The notes below the pieces were generated by a model. The model was not told where the DNA came from and ran no database searches. It saw only the letters and a program-made list of their open reading frames with translations. 64,000 nt of DNA, taken from contig NZ_LT827010.1 of the NCBI RefSeq assembly GCF_900119315.1, positions 7,744,001-7,808,000 of the forward strand, in the 5' to 3' direction. This document shows positions 50,963-58,894 of this stretch, piece after piece (positions within the stretch are counted from its first letter, which is position 1; each line of letters starts with the position of its first letter). This DNA comes from Actinoplanes sp. SE50/110. Lineage in GTDB: Bacteria > Actinomycetota > Actinomycetes > Mycobacteriales > Micromonosporaceae. The translations under genes were made by a program, and so were the position numbers.

Positions 50963-51733
50963 ATGGGTACGAGGATGAAGTCCTGGTTGGTGGGTGCAAC
51001 GACCGTGGTGCTGGCGTTCATGCTGACGCCGGCCGGGGCCGCGCACGCCGACGACGGAGTTCCGGTGCCGCCGAACACCGGGCTCACCGACACCGCGAAA
51101 GGCACGGTCAGTGCCGCGGACAAAGACTTCGTGATCAAGGTGCGGCTGGCCGGCCTCTGGGAGATCCCGGCCGGCAACATGGCCCAGGAGAAGTCGGACG
51201 ACCCGAACATCGTCAAGATCGGCAAGTCGATCTCGGCGCAGCACGTCGTCCTGGACGAGCTGGACCGGGCCGTCGCCAAGAAGCTCGGCATCGACCTGCC
51301 CAACCAGCCCAACGGCGACCAGCAGGGCTGGCTCGCCGAGATGCGCAACGCCTCGGGCGGCCAGTTCAACCAGATCTACGTCGACCGGCTGCGCGCCGCG
51401 CACGGCAAGATCTTTCCGGCGATCGCCACGATCCGCGCGTCGACCCGCAACGACAGCGTCCGCAAGCTCGCCCAGCAGGCCAACCAGTTCGTCATGACGC
51501 ACATGACCCTGCTGGAGAGCAGCGGCATCGTCGACTACGGTGCGCTGCCCACCGCGGCCGCCCCGGTCGCTCCCGGGCAGAAGGGCCCGGTGCCGATCGA
51601 CAACCAGATGATCGCCGCCGCCGGCAACGGTGGTGGAGTACCGGGTCTCAGCAACACCGTAGTCCTGCTCGTCCTGGCTGCCGCGCTGGTGGTCGGCGTG
51701 ATCACCACGATGCGCATCTTCCGTTCGCGGTAG
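50963..51733 (+). CDS. DUF4142 exported protein with C-terminal membrane anchor
   Basis: The 256-residue protein has a signal peptide (KSWLVGATTVVLAFMLTP, cleavage near AHADD). A helical DUF4142 ferritin-like region follows (DKDFVIKVRLAGLWEIPAG, SISAQHVVLDELDRAV, RLRAAHGKIFPAIATIRAST). A Pro-rich linker and a C-terminal TM helix with a basic end, GVITTMRIFRSR, complete it. The His residues in the helices could bind metal, as in other DUF4142 members. It lies five bases after the lipoprotein gene, so the two form an operon with the next gene. Confidence 0.85.
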   Translation: MGTRMKSWLVGATTVVLAFMLTPAGAAHADDGVPVPPNTGLTDTAKGTVSAADKDFVIKVRLAGLWEIPAGNMAQEKSDDPNIVKIGKSISAQHVVLDELDRAVAKKLGIDLPNQPNGDQQGWLAEMRNASGGQFNQIYVDRLRAAHGKIFPAIATIRASTRNDSVRKLAQQANQFVMTHMTLLESSGIVDYGALPTAAAPVAPGQKGPVPIDNQMIAAAGNGGGVPGLSNTVVLLVLAAALVVGVITTMRIFRSR

Positions 51734-51759
51734 CCCCCGAGAGAGAAAAGGTGTCACCC

Positions 51760-53013
51760 ATGCGAAGGTCAAAGTACCGGCGCGCCACTGGACCCACATG
51801 GTTCAGCGGACGCCGCCGGATCATCGCCGTGGCGGCCACGCTGGCGGCGTTCGGCGGCATCGTGACGGTTACGCAGATCTCGAGCGCCAGCACCAACCCC
51901 AACACCAAGTCCGCGCTCGCCGCCTGCGACAACCTCAAGGCGGGTGGGCAGACCAAGTTGTCGACCAACACCCGCCGCGACACGTACACCACCGACAACG
52001 GCACGGTCACCCAGCATCCGGACGACGGGTCGGCCGATGTGGCGACGACGGCGCAGGTGCGGGCCCGGTGCCGCGACTGGGTGATGAAGAACGTCGGCAA
52101 CAACCAGAACAACCGGCGCCGCGGGAACAACAACAACGGCGCCGGTCAGAACACCGGCGGTCAGAACACCGGCGGTCAGAACACCGGCGGTCAGAACACC
52201 GGCGGCGGCCAGAACAACGGCGCCGGCGCGCCGGCGAGCCAGGCGGCCAGCGCGCCGGCCACCAACGCCGGCGGCCAGAACAACAACAACGGCGGCGGCC
52301 AGAACAACAACGGCGGCGGCGGCCAGAACAACAACGGCGGTCAGAACAACAACAACGGCGGCGCCCAGAACAACAACGGCGGTCAGAACAACAACAACGG
52401 CGGCGCCCAGAACAACGGTGGCCAGAACAACGGTGGCAACAACGGTGCCACCACCCCGCCGCCCGGTGCCGGCCTCGGCATCCTCACCAACAGCTGCGCG
52501 ACCAGCAACCTGCCCGCCCACGACGGCTTCCAGAAGGGCGACCGCTGCGTCAGCACCGAGTTCGGTGAGGTCGGCTCGGCGGCCAACAACCCGTCGCTGC
52601 TGATCACCCAGGCGCCCCGCGTGGTCAACCGGAACACCGCCTTCACCCTCAAGGTCAGCACCCGCAACCTGATCCGCGACCGCTTCCTGGCCGCCGGCCA
52701 GGGCGGTTACTACGTCGAGTCCAGCGTGCTGCAGAACGGCATCGTCCGCGGCCACTTCCACACCGCCTGCCGGATGCTCGCCAACACCAACGAGGCGCCC
52801 GCGCCGGACCCGGTGCCGGCGTTCTTCGTCGCCACCGAGGACAGCAAGGGCGGCCGCACCCCGGACACGGTGACCATCCAGGTCCCGGGCCTGCCGACGG
52901 GCGGCACCGCGCAGTGCGCCTCGTGGGCCGGTGACGGCTCGCACCGGATCCCGATGATGGAGCGTGCCAACCAGACCCCCGCCTTCGACGTGGTCCGCGT
53001 CCGGGTCCGCTGA
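51760..53013 (+). CDS. exported Asn/Gly-repeat protein
   Basis: The 417-residue protein has a basic N-terminus and one hydrophobic segment (IIAVAATLAAFGGIVTVTQ) that may be a signal or anchor. A small domain with two Cys follows. Residues about 125-228 are repeats rich in Asn and Gly (QNTGG, QNNNNGG), and a C-terminal domain of about 190 residues contains SCATSNLPAHDGFQKGDRC and RGHFHTACRML with several Cys and His. Asn-rich linkers of this kind are unusual in GC-rich genomes. No function is recognised. AAAGG lies before ATG 51760. Confidence 0.8.
   Translation: MRRSKYRRATGPTWFSGRRRIIAVAATLAAFGGIVTVTQISSASTNPNTKSALAACDNLKAGGQTKLSTNTRRDTYTTDNGTVTQHPDDGSADVATTAQVRARCRDWVMKNVGNNQNNRRRGNNNNGAGQNTGGQNTGGQNTGGQNTGGGQNNGAGAPASQAASAPATNAGGQNNNNGGGQNNNGGGGQNNNGGQNNNNGGAQNNNGGQNNNNGGAQNNGGQNNGGNNGATTPPPGAGLGILTNSCATSNLPAHDGFQKGDRCVSTEFGEVGSAANNPSLLITQAPRVVNRNTAFTLKVSTRNLIRDRFLAAGQGGYYVESSVLQNGIVRGHFHTACRMLANTNEAPAPDPVPAFFVATEDSKGGRTPDTVTIQVPGLPTGGTAQCASWAGDGSHRIPMMERANQTPAFDVVRVRVR
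52144..52203. repeat. 15-bp tandem repeat, four perfect copies
   Basis: GGTCAGAACACCGGC is repeated at 52144, 52159, 52174 and 52189, encoding GQNTG-type units. Irregular AAC-rich repeats continue to about 52440. Confidence 0.92.
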
Positions 53014-53215
53014 CCCGTGCAGTAGCTCGCGGAGCACAGTCGCTCCGGCGGGTCCGAACCGGAGGCGCGCGTTCCCACCGCGTACCGCCGGACCCCCCTT
53101 CGGGCCCGCCGGCCGTCCTTCCCCCTGCCGGACGTGACATGCGACTGCCCGGCCTCCACCCGGGGCATTGCTCCGCACCCGGGTGATCGAGCCTTCTCGG
53201 GTGTTCGATCACCGT

Positions 53216-53260
53216 CCGATGGCCCTGACCCCCGCACCGGGGACAGGGCCATCGGCTTTT
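53216..53260 (+). terminator. terminator after the Asn-rich-protein operon
   Basis: CCGATGGCCCTG (53216-53227) and CAGGGCCATCGG (53244-53255) form a perfect 12-bp stem with inner CCCC/GGGG pairing, followed by CTTTT. Confidence 0.85.
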
Positions 53261-53278
53261 CTGTGGCACAGTTTCGAG

Positions 53279-54187
53279 GTGACCTCTGCGCTGACCCGGC
53301 GCCTGACACCGCCCGAGCGGTATCAGTTCGGCGCGTCGGTGCGCCCGCTGCTGGTGCCGAAACACGATCCGTGCGGCGCGATCCGCGACGGCGCGTTCTG
53401 GCTCGCCTTCCGCGGCCCGGCCGGTGCCGCGACCCTCTGCCTGACCAGGGCGGCCGGTGAGCTGCTGGCCACCGGGTACGGGCCGGGCGCCGAGTGGGTG
53501 CTCGACCGCGCCGACGCCGTCGCCGGCCTGCGCGACGACGTCACCGGCTTTCCCGAGCTGGCCCGGCGGCATCCGGTGGTGGCGAAACTGGCCGGCACGT
53601 TCACCGGGGTGCGGATGCCGGCCACCGGGCAGATCTTCCCCCGGCTGCTGCGCGCCATCCTGGAGCAGAAGGTCACCGGCACCGAGGCCCATCGGTCGTA
53701 CCGGGCGATCTGCCGGCATTTCGGTGAGCCCGCGCCCGGCCCGGCCGGGCTGGTGCTGCCGCCCGATCCCGCGATGATCGCCGGCACGGCGTACTGGGAG
53801 TTCCACCGGCACGGCGTCGAGCAGCGCCGCACCCAGGCCCTGCTGCGCGCCGCCGCGGTCGCCGAGCGGCTGGAGCGGTGCGCCGATCCGGCCGAGGCCA
53901 CCCGGCGAATGACGGCGCTCCCGCAGATCGGCCCGTGGACGGCCGCCGAGGTGGTCCGCACGGTGTTCGGCGACCCGGACGCGGTCAGCGTCGGCGACTA
54001 CCACATCCCCAACACGGTGGCGTACGCGCTGGCCGGCGAGCCGCGCGGCACCGACGAGCGGATGCTGGAGCTGCTCGAGCCGTTCCGCGGCCACCGGGGG
54101 CGGGTCTGCGACCTGCTCGCCCTGGGCGGATTGATGGCCCCGCGGTACGGGCCGCGGATGCCGGTGCGGTCGTTCGCGCGCTTCTGA
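53279..54187 (+). CDS. DNA-3-methyladenine glycosylase II-like (HhH-GPD)
   Basis: The 302-residue protein keeps the HhH-GPD region MTALPQIGPWTAAEVVRTVFGD with the catalytic Asp in AVSVGDYHIPN, and FPRLLRAILEQKVTGTEA from the AlkA-like core. It removes alkylated bases from DNA. GTG at 53279 is chosen to place the start after the terminator; a longer open frame from 53168 runs through that hairpin and is rejected. The RBS is weak. Confidence 0.88.
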   Translation: MTSALTRRLTPPERYQFGASVRPLLVPKHDPCGAIRDGAFWLAFRGPAGAATLCLTRAAGELLATGYGPGAEWVLDRADAVAGLRDDVTGFPELARRHPVVAKLAGTFTGVRMPATGQIFPRLLRAILEQKVTGTEAHRSYRAICRHFGEPAPGPAGLVLPPDPAMIAGTAYWEFHRHGVEQRRTQALLRAAAVAERLERCADPAEATRRMTALPQIGPWTAAEVVRTVFGDPDAVSVGDYHIPNTVAYALAGEPRGTDERMLELLEPFRGHRGRVCDLLALGGLMAPRYGPRMPVRSFARF

Positions 54188-54269
54188 AACCGGTTAGTGG
54201 ATCACGGCGGGCGGGCATACCGCTGCGGCCGGTGAATGGAAGAGCTCCGGTTCGGGTAACGGCGGCGAC

Positions 54270-55166
54270 ATGCGAACCCCCCGCACGATCGCCGTCGTTG
54301 CCCATCAGAACAAGACCCTGGGCGGCGGGCTGGACGAGCTACGCCGCCGTCTCACCGACCACGACATCAAGAAACTGCTGTGGTACGAGGTCCCGAAGAG
54401 CCGCAAAGCCCCGAAGCAGGTCCGCAAGGCGCTCCGGGAGAAACCGGACCTGCTGGTCGTCTGGGGCGGTGACGGGATGGTGCAGCGCACCCTGGACGTG
54501 GTCGCCGGCTCGGACACCCCGGTCGCGATCATGCCGGCCGGCACCGGCAACCTGCTGGCCGGCAACCTCGGCATCCCGACCGACATGGAACGCGCCGTGG
54601 AGATCGCCTTCGAGGGCGACCGCAAGCGTCTCGACCTCGGCAAGGTCGACGGCGAGCACTTCGCGGTGATGGCCGGCGTCGGCTTCGACGGCGCGATGAT
54701 CAAGGACGCCGACGGTGCCCTGAAGGACCGGTTCGGCAAACTGGCGTACGTCTGGACCGGCATCCGCCACGTCGACGGCGACGCCCCGCGCACCACCATC
54801 AAGATCGACGGCACCGCCTGGTTCGACGACACGGCCAGCTGCGTCCTGATCGGCAACGTCGGCACGATCACCGGCGGTATCCACGCCTTCGACGACGCCT
54901 CCCCCACCGACGGCTGGCTGGACGTCGGCGTCGCCACCGCCCAGGGCGCCCTGCAATGGGCCCGCGCCCTCGGCACGATGGCGGTGAAGCGGTCGGACAG
55001 CTCTCCGTTCGTCCGCACCACCCGGGCCCGCAAGATCGACGTCAAGCTGGAGTCGAAGCTCGAATACGAGCTCGACGGCGGCGCCCGCTCCCGCACCAAG
55101 CGGTTCTCCGCCTCGATCGTCCCGGCCGCGGTCCAGGTCTGCGTACCGGCTGTGACCGATAACTGA
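54270..55166 (+). CDS. diacylglycerol-kinase-family lipid kinase
   Basis: This 298-residue DAGK-catalytic-domain protein has LVVWGGDGMVQRTLDVVAG (the GGDG ATP motif), IMPAGTGNLLAGNLGIP and VGFDGAMIKDADGALKDRFG. No signal or TM segment is seen, as usual for this soluble YegS/DgkB-like group. It probably phosphorylates a lipid such as diacylglycerol or a ceramide-like substrate. It stands alone between a repair gene and a small membrane-protein gene. Confidence 0.88.
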   Translation: MRTPRTIAVVAHQNKTLGGGLDELRRRLTDHDIKKLLWYEVPKSRKAPKQVRKALREKPDLLVVWGGDGMVQRTLDVVAGSDTPVAIMPAGTGNLLAGNLGIPTDMERAVEIAFEGDRKRLDLGKVDGEHFAVMAGVGFDGAMIKDADGALKDRFGKLAYVWTGIRHVDGDAPRTTIKIDGTAWFDDTASCVLIGNVGTITGGIHAFDDASPTDGWLDVGVATAQGALQWARALGTMAVKRSDSSPFVRTTRARKIDVKLESKLEYELDGGARSRTKRFSASIVPAAVQVCVPAVTDN

Positions 55167-55286
55167 CAGTGTGGTTCGTCGTCGGCCGCCGCCTTTTCGC
55201 CACTATTTGCCCGAGAATCCTCTGGATTGCGGCGGCCGACGCGCCCCAGACTGGCGGTTCACCCACCGCCACTCCGGGAGCCCATC

Positions 55287-55505
55287 ATGATCACTCGCCT
55301 GCTCGGCGCCCTGCTGGCCGCCGTAGCCGTCCCGTTCCTCGCCTACCGCGCCGGCCGCACCCACGCCGCCTGGCAGGACGCCCGCTCCACCCGCCGCTCG
55401 CTGCGCCAGGACCGCCGCACCGCCTGGGCACACACCGCCCGATTAGCCGCCGGCGCGCTCGTCCTGCTCGCCGGCCTGACCGCCGCCGCCCTCGGCCTCT
55501 TCTGA
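55287..55505 (+). CDS. small membrane protein of unknown function
   Basis: The 72-residue protein has two hydrophobic segments (LLGALLAAVAVPFLAY and LAAGALVLLAGLTAAALGLF) bracketing a charged loop rich in Arg. GGGAG lies six bases before ATG 55287. The amphipathic arrangement supports a real protein. No family is recognised. Confidence 0.5.
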   Translation: MITRLLGALLAAVAVPFLAYRAGRTHAAWQDARSTRRSLRQDRRTAWAHTARLAAGALVLLAGLTAAALGLF

Positions 55506-56005
55506 AAACCCTCAACCCCGATTGCCGCGTACGCGGTCAGCCCCCCGCATTCGCCTCGCGCCCCGCCACGCCGCACCGTTGTGGCCGGCCTGCGGGACCA
55601 CGTCGCCACCGGGCCGCGATGGACCGAGGTCCCGGCGGCGATCGCCGCCGCGTGGCCGCGCGAGACGTGGGACGATCCGTACCCGATCGCCCGCCGCCGC
55701 ACCGCTGAACGCGCGACATCCGGATCGCCCAGCTGCGACGAGCCCGCCACCGTTCCGGGCTGTCCACCCGCGCCCTCCCGTTCTTCCCCGCCCGCAGCCC
55801 ACCCCCGGCCGCGCCGACACCACCGTGCGCCGCGATCCACCGCGCTGCCTGCTCCCCGCGATCCTTCGGGGCGGACGGTCCGTCGGGAACCGGGCCCGCA
55901 GGCGTGGGCCGAACGGGGGATGTTCCGGACGATAAGGCGGGCGGTTACCCTTCCTGCGCGAAAACGTCGATGCGCAAAGCGGACACAGGAGTGGTGGGAG
56001 GGACG
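55506..56005. other. intergenic region with a possible gene fragment
   Basis: Of these 500 bases, 55578-55710 read in one frame as GLRDHVATGPRWTEVPAAI followed by WPRETWDDPYPIARRR. This has a protein-like composition but no clear start, and then degrades into low-complexity sequence. It may be a decayed gene. GGGAGGG near 55996 serves the next gene. Confidence 0.35.
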
Positions 56006-56530
56006 ATGGCCGGTCGACACGTCTCCACGGCCGCGGACGTCGTCGCGCTGTTCGACGCGCTGGACGTGCACCGGGTGCAGGCCTGCCTCGGCGGTGGGTG
56101 GGCTGTCGACGCCCTGCTCGGCGAACAGACCCGCGAGCATTCCGACATCGACCTGTGGTTGCCGGCCACCCACCTGGAGTGGGCGTTCCGCGCCTTCGCC
56201 GCCCTGGGCGTCGACCGTCTGTTCCCCACCCCCGGCGACCGCCCCTGGAACTTCGTTCTCCACGACGGCGACCGCCGCAAAATCGACCTGCACCTGTACG
56301 AGACCCGCCCGGACGGCCGGCTGCACTACGGCTCCGCCCTGACCGGCGAACCCTTCCCCGCCGCCGCCCTCTCCGGCCGCGGCGAGATCATCGGCCGCCC
56401 AGTCCGCTGCGAAGCCCCCGTCTGGGCCGTCACCTGGCACACCGGCTATCCACCCCGAGCCGCCGACCGCCACGACGTCCCCCTCCTCTGCGCCCGCTTC
56501 GGCATCCCCCTCCCCGAGACCTTCGCCTGA
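56006..56530 (+). CDS. nucleotidyltransferase, LinB/ANT(2'')-like
   Basis: The 174-residue protein starts at ATG 56006. The minimal nucleotidyltransferase core is visible as CLGGGWAVDALLGEQTREHS followed by DIDLWL (the two metal-binding Asp), with a later IDLHLYE strand. The pattern GGWA-x-D...R-x-H-x-D-x-D matches the aminoglycoside-2''/lincosamide adenylyltransferase group, though environmental members are mostly of unknown substrate. No resistance context is seen nearby. Confidence 0.8.
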   Translation: MAGRHVSTAADVVALFDALDVHRVQACLGGGWAVDALLGEQTREHSDIDLWLPATHLEWAFRAFAALGVDRLFPTPGDRPWNFVLHDGDRRKIDLHLYETRPDGRLHYGSALTGEPFPAAALSGRGEIIGRPVRCEAPVWAVTWHTGYPPRAADRHDVPLLCARFGIPLPETFA

Positions 56531-56983
56531 CCACCACCCGCCACTCGGCACACCTCCGACGCCGGCATCGGCCCTTGGATTCCTGAACATCCCGGGCGTA
56601 ACGGCAAGGTTGGGCGGGATCCACTCCGTCATGGCAGCGTCCGGGAAGGCCGGTATCGGTCGCGCCGTGCTGCCGGCCAGATCGGCTCCGGGGCAGCTTG
56701 GTGGATCGGAGGGTTTCCCCGGGCACCCGCGGATGTAGCGCTGGAGGGCTGAGCGCTCTGGACGCGTAGCGGCCAGCTCAGCCCGGAGGCGCCCTCGGCG
56801 GGAGCGGCGATCGGTTATCGGCCGCAGCGCACGACATCAGGAACTTGATCGTGAATTTCCCGCACCGCGCCCCGGCGCGGACCGCGCAGGCGGGGCACAC
56901 CGCGACCGGAGTGCCGACCGCCGGCCAGCCGCGAACGACCGACCGTCGACAGCGAGCCGGCAGCGGGCGGTGAGCCGCGCTGG
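56531..56983. other. convergent intergenic region with hairpin
   Basis: This is 453 bases without a convincing gene. GGGCTGAGC (56746-56754) and GCTCAGCCC (56776-56784) form a perfect 9-bp inverted repeat with a 21-base loop, which may terminate one of the convergent neighbours. A minus-strand frame at 56778-57002 has a few Cys but no support. Confidence 0.5.
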
Positions 56984-58090
56984 TCAGGCGATCTGCTGCC
57001 ACCAGCCGTCGACCGGGGGCGGGTTGTCGACGTCGACGCGTTCGCCGGGGCGGGGGATGGCCAGTTTGACGCCGCGGGCCTTGGCTTCGGCCCAGGTGCG
57101 GTCGGCGGGTTCGGACCAGTCGTGGAGAGCGAGATTGAAGGTGGCCCAGTGGACCGGGATCATCAGGCCGCCGCGAACGTCGGCGTGGACGGCGACGCCG
57201 TCCTCCGGGAACATGTGGATGTCGGGCCAGGCGTCGCCGTAGGCGCCGACCTGCACGAGGGTGACGTCGAACGGGCCGTGTTCGGCGCCGATCTCGGCGA
57301 AGCCGGGGAAATAGCCGGTGTCGCCGGAGTAGAAGGCGCGGCGGGTCGGGCCCTTCAGCACCCAGCTGGCCCAGAGGGTCTCGTCGCGGTTGAGGCCACG
57401 GCCGGAGAAGTGCCGGGCCGGGGTGGCGATCACCTCCAGGGTGCCGATCCGGTGGGACTCGTTCCAGTCGAGTTCGACGATGCGGGACTCGGGGACGCCC
57501 CAGCGCTCCAGGTGGGCGCCGACGCCGAGGGGGACCAGGAACGGGGCGGCCTGCAGGTCGACCAGGTGCTGGATGCTGGTCATGTCCAGGTGGTCGTAGT
57601 GGTCGTGGGAGATCACGATCGCGTCGAGTGGGGGGAGCTCGCGCAACGGGGCGGGGGGCTGGTGCAGGCGGCGGGGGCCGGTGAGGCGGGACGGGGAGCA
57701 GCGGTCGCTCCAGACCGGGTCGAGCAGGACCCGGCGGCCCTCGATCTCGACCAGGGCGGACGAGTGGCCGTACCAGGTGACGTGCAGGCCGTCGGCCGGG
57801 GCCGGGGCGGTGGGCGGGGTGACCACCGGGACCGGCAGGTGCGGGCGGCGGGCGTCACGGTCGGTCATCGCGGCGACGAACAGGCGCGGCATCGACGCGG
57901 CCGTGACCTCGGTGGCCGGGACCGTGTTGCGGAATCTGCCGCCGGAGAACTGCGGGGAGGACTCCATCCGCATGCGGCGGGCGCCGCTCGCTCTCGCGCC
58001 GATCTGCGCGGGCAGGTCGCGGGCGGCCCAGACCGCCGCGGCGCCGAGCGCCAGAGCCACCACCGTACGGGTACGAACACGCTTCGCCAT
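56984..58090 (-). CDS. metallo-beta-lactamase-fold hydrolase (NAPE-PLD/UlaG-like)
   Basis: The 368-residue protein starts at ATG 58090. An N-terminal hydrophobic segment (TVVALALGAAAVWAARDL) may be an anchor or signal. The MBL core has HVTWYGHSSALVEIEGRRVL, the metal motif ISHDHYDHLD, ATPARHFSGRG, AFYSGDTGYF and a final MIPVHWATF. This pattern matches N-acyl-phosphatidylethanolamine-phospholipase-D-like hydrolases. A lipid phosphodiester substrate at the membrane is plausible. Confidence 0.87.
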   Translation of the reverse strand: MAKRVRTRTVVALALGAAAVWAARDLPAQIGARASGARRMRMESSPQFSGGRFRNTVPATEVTAASMPRLFVAAMTDRDARRPHLPVPVVTPPTAPAPADGLHVTWYGHSSALVEIEGRRVLLDPVWSDRCSPSRLTGPRRLHQPPAPLRELPPLDAIVISHDHYDHLDMTSIQHLVDLQAAPFLVPLGVGAHLERWGVPESRIVELDWNESHRIGTLEVIATPARHFSGRGLNRDETLWASWVLKGPTRRAFYSGDTGYFPGFAEIGAEHGPFDVTLVQVGAYGDAWPDIHMFPEDGVAVHADVRGGLMIPVHWATFNLALHDWSEPADRTWAEAKARGVKLAIPRPGERVDVDNPPPVDGWWQQIA

Positions 58091-58305
58091 GCGCCCAGTC
58101 TGACCCGATCGGGCGGCCGATGCCCACCGGGTAGCTGAGGTGCTCCTCAGCAACGAGGGACCAACGCGGCCAGCGGGCGAACGGGAGCCGGCGCGGCGGC
58201 CGCGGGAGAGATGCCGGAGCGGCGGTCGGACATGCGCTGATTTGCCTGGCAGGGTCGTCCTGAAGGCCGGTATGCCGCGGATGACGGGTATGGCACACTG
58301 CCGCG

Positions 58306-58884
58306 GTGACGATCGATATCCTCCAGGCGCAGTCGCAGTTGATCGTGCGCCAGCGCATTCGTTTGATGGTGAACCAGTACGAGGTCCACGCGGTGACCCC
58401 GGACGGGCAGGAAGCCGGCATCCTCGCCTTCGCGCAGCAGAAGCGGCTGGCGTTCAAGGAGCAGGTGACCCTGTACACCGATGACACCAAGCAGGTGCCG
58501 GTGCTGGGCTTCAAGGCCCGCCAGGTGATCGACCTGGGCGCCACCTACGACGTGTTCGACGCGGCCGGCGTGGTGATCGGCCTGTTCCGCAAGAAGTTCG
58601 GCGCGTCACTGCTGCGCTCGACCTGGGTGCTGGAGCAGCCGGGCTGGCCGGAGATCGTCGGCCAGGAGCGGAACGCGTTCGTGGCGATCCTGCGCCGTTT
58701 CGTGGACTCGCTGTCCTGGCTGCCGTACCACTTCGACTTCGTGGTCGACGGCCGGCCGGCGTTCTCGGTGGAGCGCAAGTGGGGCCTGCGGGACACCTAC
58801 CGGGTCGCGATCCACGAGCCGAACCTGGACCGTCGCCTGGTGGCCGCGATGGCCGTCGCGTTGGACGCGCTGCAGTCCCGGTAA
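58306..58884 (+). CDS. LURP-one-related/scramblase-like protein
   Basis: The 192-residue protein starts at GTG 58306. It shows the Tubby/LURP-one-like beta-barrel pattern (LIVRQRIRLMVNQYEVHAVT, then LGFKARQVIDLGATYDVFDA and GVVIGLFRKKF). Members are cytoplasmic proteins of unknown biochemical role, some linked to membrane lipids. CACACT lies 7 bases before the start, a possible leaderless -10. Confidence 0.8.
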   Translation: MTIDILQAQSQLIVRQRIRLMVNQYEVHAVTPDGQEAGILAFAQQKRLAFKEQVTLYTDDTKQVPVLGFKARQVIDLGATYDVFDAAGVVIGLFRKKFGASLLRSTWVLEQPGWPEIVGQERNAFVAILRRFVDSLSWLPYHFDFVVDGRPAFSVERKWGLRDTYRVAIHEPNLDRRLVAAMAVALDALQSR

Positions 58885-58894
58885 TCTCCCCGGG

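Noticed and set aside
52144..52440. Repeat array considered as CRISPR
   Set aside because: Units are 15 bp, contiguous, in frame with a signal-bearing gene and without spacers.
53168..53278. Longer start for the AlkA-like glycosylase
   Set aside because: It would translate through the strong terminator hairpin at 53216-53255 that ends the previous operon.
56778..57002. 74-residue Cys-containing frame on the - strand
   Set aside because: Cys pattern weak (CPAC, one later Cys), no RBS, overlaps the end of the metallo-hydrolase gene.
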